In this document: positions 1-9,594 of the stretch, one piece after another
How the letters are laid out: every line of letters begins with the position of its first letter
Numbering within the stretch: position 1 is the first letter of the stretch
NCBI GenBank assembly: GCA_002261195.1
Contig: MVBO01000064.1
Span: forward strand, 1-64,000
Length of the DNA stretch: 64,000 bases
Origin: Bifiguratus adelaidae
Lineage: Eukaryota; Mucoromycota; Endogonomycetes; Endogonales
Direction: 5' to 3'
Position numbers and translations under genes: made by a program
The notes under the pieces: model-generated
Told to the model about the DNA's origin: nothing
Seen by the model: the letters and a program-made list of their open reading frames with translations, nothing else
Databases searched by the model: none

Positions 1-211
1 TGAGTATTGCCAAGAGCAACAGATAACTAGTAACAGCAACACCACCCACCTTTTCAAGCTCCTTATCCAAGGCTTCAACAAACTCGGATTCATCCTTTTC
101 AGTAAACGCTTGTTCATTCTCCTTGAGCCTCTTTTTGAGTGCATTGTATTGAAAGTAGTCATTCTGCCACTCTGGGCGCATTTGCTCCCTGAGCTGCGAT
201 CCGAACTTCAT
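1..211 (-). CDS. SPX-domain protein, N-terminal exon (partial; VTC-like)
   Basis: Start of an SPX-domain protein; the rest lies outside the window. The protein begins MKFGSQLREQMRPEW and continues with NALKKRLKE and ESEFVEALDKELEK, the standard first helices of an SPX domain, which binds inositol pyrophosphates and reports phosphate status. The ALDKELEKV wording is closest to vacuolar transporter chaperone (VTC) subunits that make polyphosphate, but SYG1/XPR1 or PHO-type proteins also start with SPX, so the subfamily is not certain. The first coding exon is probably 50-211: a GTGGGT donor begins at 49 and the frame beyond it reads as non-SPX sequence. The sense-strand leader upstream (212-314) is strongly pyrimidine-rich. 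Confidence 0.8.
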   Translation of the reverse strand, partial: MKFGSQLREQMRPEWQNDYFQYNALKKRLKENEQAFTEKDESEFVEALDKELEKVGGVAVTSYLLLLAIL

Positions 212-551
212 GGCGAACGGTCAATCCTCAATGAGGAGTGGCAAGTTTATTAATGTAAGCAGGAGAGGGGGAGAAAGAAGGAAGGAAGAAGAAGCAAGAG
301 ACAGAGAGAAAGAACAATGCGAGGCAAGGGTTCCGAATTCAACGGCCACGTGCTGGAAATGGACACTGGATGATTGATCTCCGGTGCACTCTCTCTATCT
401 CTCTATCTCTCTGTCTCTGCTCTCTGTATAATCTTATGTTCCCTCTAACAAGAGAGCAGAGATCGGTTCACGCGGGTATATTGAGCAGAGACAAAAGTTA
501 CAAGTATGCCATCGAGCCCATAGCGAGACACATATATATATATACACTGAC
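212..551. other. Intergenic stretch with simple-sequence tracts
   Basis: Lies between the SPX gene start and the 3' end of the next gene. It holds a purine-rich tract (about 260-314, read as CT-rich on the SPX sense strand), a CT/TCTA tract (389-426) and a short TA run (533-544). It probably contains the SPX promoter and leader. I see no gene in it. Confidence 0.5.
389..426. repeat. CT-rich microsatellite
   Basis: Imperfect CTCTCTAT/CTCTGT repeats over 38 bases. Similar CT runs precede other genes here, for example around 2600-2640 ahead of the ornithine acetyltransferase gene. Confidence 0.6.
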
Positions 552-1338
552 CTATTGTCTGGCCTTCTTCATTCCCAGACTCGGTTTACTCGTTTCCAAG
601 ACACGAGTCATGTGTTGACGTACTCTGGACAAGGGATGCTCTACAAACAGGGCTATACATCCATCATGAGTAGGGAGGAGCAATATCGATGGAACACTTA
701 CCATCATAGCGTTCATCATCGGCCCATCTAATCGATGGATCAGAGAGCGTCGTGCCAACCAGGGCACTCGAATGCTTGGGTATAATCGCACCCAATGTCT
801 CTAAAGGATGCTCTGGGTGAACCATGGATAGGGAGCGATCTTTGGCGGGAATGGGGGTATGGACCAGACGAGACCGTATCATCTTTGCTCGAAAGTCGTC
901 TCCTCGCCATATCTCGTCGGTCGCTTGGATCTGGACGGTAAAAGAAAACGCTGCAAAGGGGATGATGAGGGTGGCGATATAGACGGGAGGGGATGCTCGG
1001 TGCTTGACGACGCTCTTGACGCAACGTAAGCCTTTCCAGCCAATCACCTTCACATCAACCACACTCGTGTTTGCGTCTGCTTGTCGTTCCAACCAGGCAC
1101 GTACTCGTCCTACGTCGTCTAGGGAGCAGCCAAGGTGAGGAGGATGAGGATCAAAGGAGACGGTCAAGAGATCATTGTCGGGCAAGAGAAGGTAGCTTTC
1201 CGTGTCTGCACTGGAAGCGACGAGCTGATGGTTGGAGGGGTGAGGTATCGTCAACCACGCCAGTTGAGGTCTATCCGGCATCACTGGCTCCCCACTCCAG
1301 GCGCCCAGCTTGAGCTTGGGCAAGTAGGGTGAAGCCAT
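552..1338 (-). CDS. Uncharacterised conserved protein, 245 aa, two exons
   Basis: Exons 702-1338 and 552-652, joined over a 49-nt intron (GTAAGT...TATAG). The joined protein ends RYDALFVEHPLSRVRQHM plus a basic tail. That block resembles a tail I recall from bacterial and fungal uncharacterised proteins (YDxxFPDHPLSRVR), so the family may be widespread; this is memory, not a search. The middle part alternates hydrophobic residues like beta strands (for example PVYIATLIIPFAAFSF). There is no signal peptide or membrane helix, so a soluble protein is likely. Start at ATG 1338. It is head-to-head with the gene starting at 1370, leaving only 31 bp between start codons. I do not recognise a function. 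Confidence 0.75.
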
Positions 1339-1369
1339 CGCGTATTTGTCACACTCTCCTCTCTACGCC
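1339..1369. promoter_or_regulatory. 31-bp gap between divergent start codons
   Basis: The ATGs of two divergent genes (1338 minus, 1370 plus) are separated by 31 bases. A normal promoter and leader cannot fit here, so each gene's promoter and 5' UTR must overlap the other's coding sequence, or transcription is leaderless or shared. Confidence 0.5.
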
Positions 1370-2518
1370 ATGGGATCACCGAGTTCAAGTAGCTCGCTGA
1401 CAGACTATGACTGGCAAGACTTGCTGGAGGGGCGCGTAACCATAGCGACGCTGGTCTTGCCACTGGGCCGATCCTTTCTAGAATCTTTCTCTGAGCAAGG
1501 TGCTGAACCTATTACCGATGCTCATTTGCCCAAGGATCCCGTCACCTATCTCGACTATGGCTCCATGCTCTCGTCGGTCGCCAAGAGTTCCTCGACCGAG
1601 TTACACGCCTTTCCCTTTTGCCCCAAGGTGGAGCCTTGGCCATCCAGTGTGTTTGCTTGTCCGCTTGAGCGGTGGATGGATATGGCCAACAGTCCGGCCG
1701 TCTTGGACTTGAAGCGTCTCATAGACCCAGACAACTACAAGGAAGGCGGTATTCTCTTGTTTCGGCAGGACAGAGTGGAAAAGATGGCCTATTTCTTGCG
1801 AAACAAGACGACGGTCGTGGAGCAAGGCTTTCCCTTCCAACGTCTGACGCGCGGCGCCTTTATCGCCCATCAAGAAACACCGCTTCCCTCCCACGTTTCC
1901 TTTCATCACTACCACGACACTGAATGCAACTTGAACTACGACATGCCCAACTCGCCACGTAGCCTTGACTCCTTTACACCCTTTTCATACACCATGGGCA
2001 TTCGGGCGGCCGATCCACGCGAGATCGCCATGGACATTGTCTTGTGCGCCAACCTGCCCATGTGGGTCCGCAGCTGGATCTTGTTTGCATGCGTCGTCAG
2101 GAGTACGCAAGGACCATTGGAGAGCAGGATGAAGGGATTGATTCCTTTTGCTCCCGAGGTAGAAGTGGCCGTGCGTACCTCGGTCGTTACCAATGACACG
2201 CCCATGAATCCGGTCCTCTTAAGAGCCTTTGAGCAGGTAAGTGTGGTGCATAATTCAAGGGGGTTCATTGTAGGATACAATAGACTCTGATGGTTTGTTC
2301 TCTAGATTGCGGACGATTATCATTACAAGAATGGTTCCGGCTTTTCAATCCGATCCATTGTCATTGACGACACCACCTGCTTCAAGCTCATGCTCAAAGT
2401 GGAGCGAATGATGCGAGACTGGATGAAGACGCCTCCCCTTGACTCCGATAGCAAAACGTTGTTCTTTACTGGCGATTCGTCCTCTCCTGTAGAGCCCTTG
2501 TTTGGTCCTCAATCATAA
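1370..2518 (+). CDS. Uncharacterised protein, 359 aa, two exons
   Basis: Exons 1370-2236 and 2306-2518 (intron GTAAGTG...CTCTAG), both in phase 0. The ATG at 1370 sits in a good context (gccATGG); the open frame extends upstream only to a TTG. The protein starts with a Ser-rich stretch and is otherwise globular, with several Trp and His residues. It has no signal peptide, and the hydrophobic patch near [13 protein letters not shown] is too isolated to call a membrane protein. The C-terminus ends in a short acidic, Pro-rich tail. I recognise no family. Its close divergent pairing with the 552-1338 gene suggests co-expression, which is inference. Confidence 0.75.
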
Positions 2519-2718
2519 TTGTTATCTCACTCCCCTCTGCCCATCTTGTATATAGATCAGTGTCTCTCATTGTATATGGAAATCATGAACAGGTATCCCA
2601 TGCCCTCTCTGTATCTCTCTCTCTTTCTCTTCTCGCTTGTCAGTTTGATCTTATCTTATCACACTTCACTTTTAAATCAGTGATTGCAGAACAAGTCGCA
2701 TTCTTTGGCTTCTGCAGC

Positions 2719-4011
2719 ATGCGACGAACACTGTGGTCCTTGCCACGCACCTACACCACTATGTCCAAACAACGCTTCATTCCCACCACCGGTACCTACC
2801 CCGCCGGATTCTCGCTCTCGGGAACGCATTGCGGTGTCAAGAAGGGGAATGTCAAGGATCTCGCTCTGGTGCTGTCCGATCGACCATGTACGGCGGCAGC
2901 CGTATTTACGCAAAACGTCTTCAAGGCGGCTCCGGTGGTTGTCTCGCGAGCGGTCCTCGACAGAAAGGGCAACAAGGACATGCGAGGCATTGTGGTGAAT
3001 TCCGGGTGTGCTAATGCGGTGACGGGAGGACAAGGCCTCGAGAATGCCCAACGGATGGCCAAGGCCGTGGAAGGCTTGACGAACTGCCAGGACTCGACGC
3101 TCGTCATGTCGACCGGTGTGATTGGGCAGCACTTGCCGATTGAACGGATCGAAAAGGGCATTAGGGAGGCGCAAACAGCGCTTGGATCGTCGCATGCCTC
3201 GTGGCTCGCGGCCGCCGAGGCCATCATGACGACGGATACCTTTCCCAAACTGCAGAGCCGATCTTATACCCTTCCGTCCGGTAAGACCTTTACGTTGGCC
3301 GGTATGACCAAAGGCGCGGGCATGATCCATCCCAATATGGCCACCTTGTTGGGGATTATGGCGACCGATCTGGCCATTTCTGCACCGCTCTTACAAAAGG
3401 CGCTCAAGCATGCTGCCGATCGGAGCTTCAATGCCATCAGTGTGGATGGTGACATGAGTACGAATGATACGGTTGCCGTTTTGGCCAACGGAGCGAATGG
3501 TCAAGCTGAAATCGCGACCGAAGACGACGATTTTTACGGCTTTAGGCATCACTTGACCAACTTTGCCGCCTCGCTCGCTCAACTCGTCGTCCGCGACGGT
3601 GAGGGCGCCACCAAATTCGTCACGGTCCGCGTCAAGGAAGCCAAATCGTACACTGAAGCCAAGACCATTGCCTCGACCATTGCCACCTCGTCGCTCGTCA
3701 AGACGGCCTTGTATGGCCAGGATGCCAATTGGGGACGTATTCTGTGCGCGGTAGGCTATGCGCCTGTTCAAGCAGGGTTTAATCCCCAGAACGTCAGTGT
3801 CTCGTTTATCCCCGCAGATGGGAGTGGGGAACTGGCGCTCTTGACGCATGGTGAACCGGAGGCGGTGGACGAGGAGCGAGCCAAGGTGGTTCTCAGTATG
3901 GATGAGGTGGAGATTTGCGTGAGGTTGGGTGAGGGTAAGGAGGAAGCGGTGATGTGGACCTGTGATTTGAGCCACGAATACGTGAGCATCAACGCCGATT
4001 ACCGTTCATGA
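2719..4011 (+). CDS. ARG7: Glutamate N-acetyltransferase / amino-acid acetyltransferase (ArgJ type, mitochondrial)
   Basis: Bifunctional ornithine acetyltransferase of arginine biosynthesis: transfers acetyl from N-acetylornithine to glutamate and can start the cycle from acetyl-CoA. The protein has 430 aa from ATG 2719 and no intron. The family signature [15 protein letters not shown] is present; the Thr of MATLL is the nucleophile exposed by autoproteolytic cleavage into alpha and beta chains. [11 protein letters not shown] and the C-terminal [12 protein letters not shown] also match the family. The first ~15 residues ([14 protein letters not shown]) are basic and lack acidic residues, consistent with mitochondrial import. 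The open frame runs further upstream but only to a GTG. A CT-rich leader lies at about 2600-2640. It is convergent with the next gene. Confidence 0.95.
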   Translation: MRRTLWSLPRTYTTMSKQRFIPTTGTYPAGFSLSGTHCGVKKGNVKDLALVLSDRPCTAAAVFTQNVFKAAPVVVSRAVLDRKGNKDMRGIVVNSGCANAVTGGQGLENAQRMAKAVEGLTNCQDSTLVMSTGVIGQHLPIERIEKGIREAQTALGSSHASWLAAAEAIMTTDTFPKLQSRSYTLPSGKTFTLAGMTKGAGMIHPNMATLLGIMATDLAISAPLLQKALKHAADRSFNAISVDGDMSTNDTVAVLANGANGQAEIATEDDDFYGFRHHLTNFAASLAQLVVRDGEGATKFVTVRVKEAKSYTEAKTIASTIATSSLVKTALYGQDANWGRILCAVGYAPVQAGFNPQNVSVSFIPADGSGELALLTHGEPEAVDEERAKVVLSMDEVEICVRLGEGKEEAVMWTCDLSHEYVSINADYRS

Positions 4012-4152
4012 AATGCGGTTTAGTGTGCATCCAATGTATCCTGTCATATAGAGGGATGACGGTGCGAACAATAGATGGTATAAAATGTTCAATGCAGGAT
4101 AGCTCATGTTGATTATTCTCTCTCTATATATATACAAAACAAGAGCGCATTG

Positions 4153-5628
4153 TTATAGTTCTTCGCGGACATCCTTGCACATGCGCTTCACGTCGGGCGA
4201 AACCTTGACGTCTCCACCGCCTTCCCAATCCATGGGACAAAACACCCATTGGGCTACCTTGCCCACACCATATGTGTGCCCTACATCCGTCACAAAGGTT
4301 GAGACTTGGCGTACCAAGGGTATCCAGGCATGAACGAAGCGAGCGGGTGCCGTGATGGTGTAAAATCGAAGTTTGCGCGTCCAGCTGGCGTCAGCTGAAA
4401 GAGGGGCCGGTCTGACCATCTGTTCACCCTCCAGACCCCATCGTTCCACCATCTCCAATGCTACCTTTTTGCGCACATCGGCGACCAAGTCCTTGGGAAC
4501 GCCTTCGAGTGAATAGCGCTCCACAATGTCGGCCAAGTGACGAGCGGCCTTGGCGAAATGCGAGCTCACACGATCCGCGACAATGGTTGCATAAATGATG
4601 GTCTTGACCGCTTCGTGATCCGGAGGTAGATTGGCCGCTCTGGCAATCGATTGAAGCATCGAGAGTTGAAGTGTAAGGCGGGAAACTTGCTCATGAGGTG
4701 TATAGGGTGGAAGAGGAGATTCTCTGACCACATAACCGCCCACAGCAGGTTTAGAAGGCTCGAGCGTGTCGGCGGGAAATGCGATGGATTGCAATCCAGC
4801 CGCGATGGCATTGTAAAAGATGATGCGATTGGTGCGTGGTAGATAGGTCTTGTCGATGGGCTCGCAGGTCATTTGCGGTAAGAGGGATGAGGCACTCACA
4901 TCTTGCGTCTTCAACTCTTGAGGCAAGTCTTGCAGGGTCTCTCGCTCTGGGAGAAAAGATGCGAATTGGGTCACGCCTGCGGCTATTGGAAACGTGACAT
5001 ACTTTCGCACCGGCGTTTCCGAGTATCGTAACCACAGACTGTCGCTCGTATTGACCCCTGGTACCTTGAGACCCATTGCATAGGAGGTATCCATCACGGC
5101 CAATGTCTTGACCAGCAACGACGACACTTCGGATTCGGCCCACATGCTAGCTACCCCTCTCCCTCCATCTGCGGCCACTTTGAGCGACGTGCGCGGCATA
5201 AACAAGGTCTGAATGCTTTGCGGTATCGGCTTGCGCAGAATATCCACGGCTCTCGTCGGCTTCACCGTCGTTACCACCATGGTCGTCTGGTTCTGATCGT
5301 TGCTAGCAACAGCTGGATTGGTCGTCTTCTCTGTCACGTTCACGCACGCATTCCGCTCGTCCAAGGCTCGAATGGCCAAAGCCGTCGTCCAGAGTCGTAA
5401 GTCTTCTAAACCATGCACATGCGTCGCGAGATTAGGATTCGGTGGATAGTAGTCGCGAGCGATAATGTCACCGAGTAGCAGCGATAGACGACTGATGCTA
5501 TCGTCTAGGTTAGATGCCACCACGCACCCTATCCACAGCAAGAGCCATAAGCACGCCATGAAGAGAGTGACTTGTATTCTGCTTTGGACTGGAGCTTTTG
5601 GAACACGTTTGCAACTCTTCAACCACAT
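4153..5628 (-). CDS. Uncharacterised membrane-anchored or secreted protein, 491 aa
   Basis: Single-exon gene. From ATG 5628 there are about 23 basic residues, then a hydrophobic segment (MACLWLLLWIGCVVAS), then a long, mostly helical region. A second in-frame ATG at 5559 starts directly at the hydrophobic segment and would give a classical signal peptide with cleavage near VVAS/N. Either way the bulk should face the secretory lumen or cell exterior. Several N-x-T/S sequons (NVT, NQT, NTS) fit that. I recognise no domain. The ATG at 5628 overlaps the ATG of the divergent Mso1-type gene at 5627 inside one CATG; the start at 5559 would relieve the overlap. Confidence 0.7.
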   Translation of the reverse strand: MWLKSCKRVPKAPVQSRIQVTLFMACLWLLLWIGCVVASNLDDSISRLSLLLGDIIARDYYPPNPNLATHVHGLEDLRLWTTALAIRALDERNACVNVTEKTTNPAVASNDQNQTTMVVTTVKPTRAVDILRKPIPQSIQTLFMPRTSLKVAADGGRGVASMWAESEVSSLLVKTLAVMDTSYAMGLKVPGVNTSDSLWLRYSETPVRKYVTFPIAAGVTQFASFLPERETLQDLPQELKTQDVSASSLLPQMTCEPIDKTYLPRTNRIIFYNAIAAGLQSIAFPADTLEPSKPAVGGYVVRESPLPPYTPHEQVSRLTLQLSMLQSIARAANLPPDHEAVKTIIYATIVADRVSSHFAKAARHLADIVERYSLEGVPKDLVADVRKKVALEMVERWGLEGEQMVRPAPLSADASWTRKLRFYTITAPARFVHAWIPLVRQVSTFVTDVGHTYGVGKVAQWVFCPMDWEGGGDVKVSPDVKRMCKDVREEL

Positions 5629-6391
5629 GCACTCCCAGTTCCATTTGCCGTCGGGAAAAGCTTCCAAGACGACAGGGAAGCTATGGAACAGTATACTGAC
5701 AGCGGGTCAGAGTGCGCTCGATGAAGTGAGGGGCGTCAAGTATCCAGGTAAGGTCACGAGGAGAGGTATTGCAAAGACTACCCATGGACATTTAGAGTCG
5801 GACGACGAGGACGAGAACGGAGAAAGTTACATTTCTCGCACGCTACGCAAGTACTATGAGCGCAAAGGCGATCCTGTGCCGGCATGGCTCGATAACCAAG
5901 GGTACGGCAATCGCTACGTCAACCCTTCCGCCTTTCAATCCTCCTACAGCCAAGGTCAATCCCGCCGCCCTCAAACCCTTCCCGCCGACTTCGCCTCCAA
6001 CATGCGAGGGTCGGACCGACCGAAGCGATTATGGGAACGCACACCGGGAACCGAGGAACCTCCAACTCTAAGGGACAACGTCGACCTGATTTCACGGACT
6101 CGACGTTTAGGCCTCAACGATGACGATGCCGTCGTTCTGGTCGATCGACCACGTACCGGCCCGATACCTGATCGCCCATCCACCTTTGCTGGACCGAACC
6201 ACCCATCCATGCGCACCTCTCGACCCATGAGTTCATCGGCAGGAGGATACGGGTACAGTCGTCCCGTGTCGGATGGATTGGACGCCAGGGGACGACCGTC
6301 GAGTTCCACCAATCCTGGGTACAGGCCCATGGGACCTCGGGACGTGCCCCGTCGCACCGATCCTCCGCCACCTCCCCGAGGTTACCGATAG
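5627..6391 (+). CDS. Mso1-type Sec1-binding exocytosis protein
   Basis: A 238-aa protein with the Mso1/Sec1-binding pattern: a helix GKLWNSILTAGQSALDEV, an acidic patch (ESDDEDENGES), then YISRTLRKYYERKGDPVPAWL, matching the family core of the S/TRVLRxYYxEKGxPxPxWL type. The rest is a disordered Arg/Pro/Ser-rich tail ending PPPPPRGYR. Mso1 proteins bind the SM protein Sec1 and assist SNARE-mediated secretion at the plasma membrane. I model exons 5627-5747 and 5796-6391: the intervening 48 nt have strong splice sites (CCAG/GTAAGG...ATTTAG), carry no stop and keep the frame, so an unspliced form with 16 extra residues is also possible. The start ATG overlaps the divergent gene's ATG. Confidence 0.7.
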   Translation: MHSQFHLPSGKASKTTGKLWNSILTAGQSALDEVRGVKYPGKVTRRGIAKTTHGHLESDDEDENGESYISRTLRKYYERKGDPVPAWLDNQGYGNRYVNPSAFQSSYSQGQSRRPQTLPADFASNMRGSDRPKRLWERTPGTEEPPTLRDNVDLISRTRRLGLNDDDAVVLVDRPRTGPIPDRPSTFAGPNHPSMRTSRPMSSSAGGYGYSRPVSDGLDARGRPSSSTNPGYRPMGPRDVPRRTDPPPPPRGYR

Positions 6392-6489
6392 CCTATCGTC
6401 TTAGCAAAACAACTTCGTATATTACATTGTATCATGGTGTGTGTGCCATCGTATAATCTACATGAGCTATATAGTAAAGCAACATGGTC

Positions 6490-7500
6490 TTAGGCGGCTA
6501 GCGCAGCGTCAGGCACGTCCAAGAGAGTTTTGGCCTTTGCATTGAACAGGAAGCTACGTACTTTGCACACAATGGTGTCGGGGGAAGTCACGCCATCAGG
6601 TCGTACGAGACCCGAGAGTTCTACCCGTACGATGGCTAAACCAACATGCGCACGGTCGAATTCTCTGAGGAGACCTTTGGAGAGCGGTTTGAGAGGCACC
6701 TGGTAAGGCGCGATGAGAAGACCAATCGTAGGACATGTTCCTGTCGTCGTTAAATTGAAATTGAAGGATTGGGTAGAAGACATCGAGGGGGAGGACGTGG
6801 GTAACTTGCTGGTAGCTGAAAGAGGGACCGATGGAGAGGGTGTGGTGGCCAAAGGAGGTGATGGATGACTATGCGAAAGGACAGCACCGATCAGTGACCG
6901 CACATGTTCAGGGCATGGGCCCGCCATGTGATTCTTGCATTGTCCGAGGATATAAGCACTCGGTACGGTTTGATGGGGTGTCGTTCCTTGTGAGGACCAC
7001 CACCATCCCTTGAGATCTACGCCGCCGTCACCACCACCACCGCATCGTCTTAAACGCATGCCGAGATCACCCAGGGCTGCTTTAGCGGCATATTCAAAAA
7101 CGGTACCTTTGTAGACGCTCGAATGCAGGTTTCGTGTGGTTTTCGGGGATGAGATGTAGTTTAGGAGTGTGTCGGTGTCGGGAACCGCGTCTGCTGTATG
7201 TGCGTCTGAAACGAGCGTTGACTTTGGGAACAAGTGGGGGGGAAGTTCGTGCGTGGACAGGATACTGGATACTGTTTTGGTTCCTGGCGATGGTGAACGT
7301 GGAGTCAGCTTGTCGGAAGATGTTGTCTTGTTGGAGGCTACGGTGGTGGATACGGCCTCCGCAAATGCTCCTACAGGTGCGCGAGAGGCACGTTGTGTTC
7401 GTGCTGGTGTAATGCCGAGCACTGAAGCTGACTTTTTGGCCCGAGGTTTGGGTACGCTCAAGCTCTCAAGGTTTGGAATCTTGTACTTTCTGGCAATCAT
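6490..7500 (-). CDS. RRG7-like protein (DUF2034, PD-(D/E)XK nuclease fold)
   Basis: A 336-aa protein without introns. The core reads VYKGTVFEYAAKAAL, then GGGGDGGVDLKGWW and ILGQCKN. GxGDGGxDLxGxW followed by QCK is the signature of the RRG7/DUF2034 family, whose fold matches PD-(D/E)XK restriction endonucleases (catalytic Asp, then QxK). Yeast Rrg7 is mitochondrial and needed for respiratory growth, probably in mtDNA maintenance. The N-terminus (MIARKYKIPNLESLSVPKPRAKK, written in full here only as its first part) is basic, and a low-complexity Ser/Thr/Pro insert lies around residues 210-250. A tandem palmitoyltransferase gene lies 196 bp upstream on the same strand. Confidence 0.75.
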   Translation of the reverse strand: MIARKYKIPNLESLSVPKPRAKKSASVLGITPARTQRASRAPVGAFAEAVSTTVASNKTTSSDKLTPRSPSPGTKTVSSILSTHELPPHLFPKSTLVSDAHTADAVPDTDTLLNYISSPKTTRNLHSSVYKGTVFEYAAKAALGDLGMRLRRCGGGGDGGVDLKGWWWSSQGTTPHQTVPSAYILGQCKNHMAGPCPEHVRSLIGAVLSHSHPSPPLATTPSPSVPLSATSKLPTSSPSMSSTQSFNFNLTTTGTCPTIGLLIAPYQVPLKPLSKGLLREFDRAHVGLAIVRVELSGLVRPDGVTSPDTIVCKVRSFLFNAKAKTLLDVPDAALAA

Positions 7501-7696
7501 GTTGCCAGTGTTTGCGTTTGCTCAGAACAGCAAGAGCGCGCGCGCAAGTGAGCTTATGAACGGTGGAGAGAACAAGGCGCGTTTTCCGCGTTCCCCATTG
7601 GGTATGGTCACGTGCTCTTAACTGCCCGCCGTTGATCGCTTGCAAACGCGCAACGATCCTCAACTTGTGTGCTCAAAGCATGATCACTTACACTAT

Positions 7697-9421
7697 TTAC
7701 ATTGTCTTTTTGCTTGGGGTATATCCAGTAACGCCATTGGCATGATTGCTTGCCCACACACCCAAAGGTATACTATCCTCCTCATTCATACTATCAACGT
7801 CTTGTTCCGAGTATTGTGGATACGCGTGGTCCTCCCATTCTTCTCCACTATCCGTAATGGCACTCCCAGAGTCATAGTAGCTGTCTACACTCGCTGAGTC
7901 GCTGTAGGGGTAGTGATGATCATACTGGTCGATCTGATTGGCATCGAAATCGGTCTCGGACGGAGCCTGGTCTGTTTGGGGGAGATGCATGTCGTTCGGG
8001 CGAGGGATAGCGAGCGTTGGATCCATGCCAATGTGATGTTCCATTGTATCCACAATGGGCTCTCCATCCAGATTATGGAATTGTCCTTGCGCCATCCCCA
8101 ACTCGTAGTTTTGCATGGCTTGCATCCGATCCTCGTAGGAAAATTCGCGTATCAGATAGCCTTCAGAATCACGTCGAACATGATGTCGTGGACGCCTTGC
8201 ATCATGCGGATCGCCTTTCCGGCGACGGTGATGCATTGAATCACGATTGCGATAGCGGGACGAGTATATGGAGGGTCGTTCGTCAGGATCTCTGGGTGGC
8301 CAAAGATAACCCGCAGATGTCGCTGTTACATGTGTTTAGTAGGTGCTTTGGACCATGTATCAAGAATTATTACTCACGCAAACCGGCCCTGACTGGATAG
8401 GAGAGACCATCGCCTTTCATCTTCTGCGGCCACCACCATAGCAGCGGATTAGGCCCGAGAACGAACGTCAGGTTTCGGTACATGCCCAGGCTAAAGGGGT
8501 ATTCGGCCTACACGACAAATCATAAGACGATGGACGTCAATTGTTCACCATGAACACTTACATTACGTATCTTGCCCCGTCGAACGAGCGTCTCTGCCCG
8601 ATCTTTCTCACATCCTTCAATAGTGGTGGTGTTGGTCAATATACTCCAGATGTGATAGGCACCGAGTATTCCAACAGTCAGAATCACAATACTGTCAAGT
8701 ACATAATTGAGTACGACAAAGAAGGATTCTGTCCGCGTCATTTCGTATTCAAACTAGATCGCCCGGTTAGTAAAGCGGCAAACTTGCTCTTGCGTCGGAC
8801 TTACCCGAAACATGCGCATTTCTCGAGTGAAGCAATAGACTCTCCAAGTGAGCAAAAAGAAAATGTATGTTGTGGCCGTATTGACATACATGGTGAAGCG
8901 AAAGAAGTGACCATAGTTCATGTATCCCACGCAATTGCTGATCCAGGGACAATGATGGTCCATCTTGAGCACACATCTACAGGCGCACGGTCAGCACAAC
9001 ATGCGCATGGGCCATCATACCTCTCCTACCTTTTGCAATGCCTGCAATGATGCGTCCGCGGCGGCTTAAAGACACCACATGTCTTGCAATACCGCGGAGA
9101 AATAGCGGCTTTTGTACCATACAAATCCGGGACATCGGATAATACTGGTGCCTCCTATATCCGTCAATGAGTTACGCATCCATGACCGTATTAGCAAACG
9201 CGTACCCATTTGGCAGGTACTCGCCCTGGATCCGTCGTCACCGCCAAATAATAGTTGACATAAATCATGCCCACCAGAAAATTCAACGGTCCAAGGTATA
9301 GTGCCCTATGATAACCATCACGAAAGAACCTCCAGAATATAAAATACTGTGAAGAGTAGGCTATCGTTGTGATCAACAACAGCACTCCCCCCACAAACAG
9401 GCGCGATGTCAATCGTGCCAT
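7697..9421 (-). CDS. PFA4: DHHC palmitoyltransferase (PFA4-like)
   Basis: Six exons: 9206-9421, 9030-9154, 8805-8976, 8562-8753, 8378-8507, 7697-8322; 486 aa with all phases consistent. Two N-terminal membrane helices lead to the cysteine-rich domain [20 protein letters not shown] and [14 protein letters not shown], where DHHC is the acyl-transfer site. Two more helices follow, then [20 protein letters not shown], the conserved PFA4 block. The last ~200 residues are cytosolic, disordered and acidic. It should S-palmitoylate proteins at the ER; yeast Pfa4 acts on chitin synthase Chs3. PFA4 is preferred over other DHHC paralogues because of the [11 protein letters not shown] block, but assignment within the family is moderate. 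Confidence 0.9.
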
Positions 9422-9516
9422 GAACCAAGAGCTGCGATGAATGAGATTTCATTCATTTCAACTCAACGCTGATTGGTTCAATTGCACCGATTGAAGCTCC
9501 GACTTTTTCCTTGGAG

Positions 9517-9524
9517 TATAAATA
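9517..9524 (+). promoter_or_regulatory. TATA box of the NDUFA4-like gene
   Basis: TATAAATA about 70 bp upstream of ATG 9595, followed by a CT-rich leader. Confidence 0.5.
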
Positions 9525-9594
9525 CGCATTCTCGTTGCTGTTGCTTTCCCTTTACTCTCTCCCCACTCTCCCCACTTTCTTCACTATCTTCAAC

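Noticed and set aside
664-701. Read-through end of the 224-aa frame (KCSIDIAPPYS)
   Set aside because: This is intron sequence; splicing at 702/652 restores the RYDALFVEHPLSRVR ending.
2560-2718. Upstream extension of the ornithine acetyltransferase frame
   Set aside because: It starts at GTG, translates a CT-rich leader, and the ATG at 2719 already gives a normal mitochondrial presequence.
8541-9050. 169-aa plus-strand frame
   Set aside because: Antisense shadow of the palmitoyltransferase exons on the minus strand.
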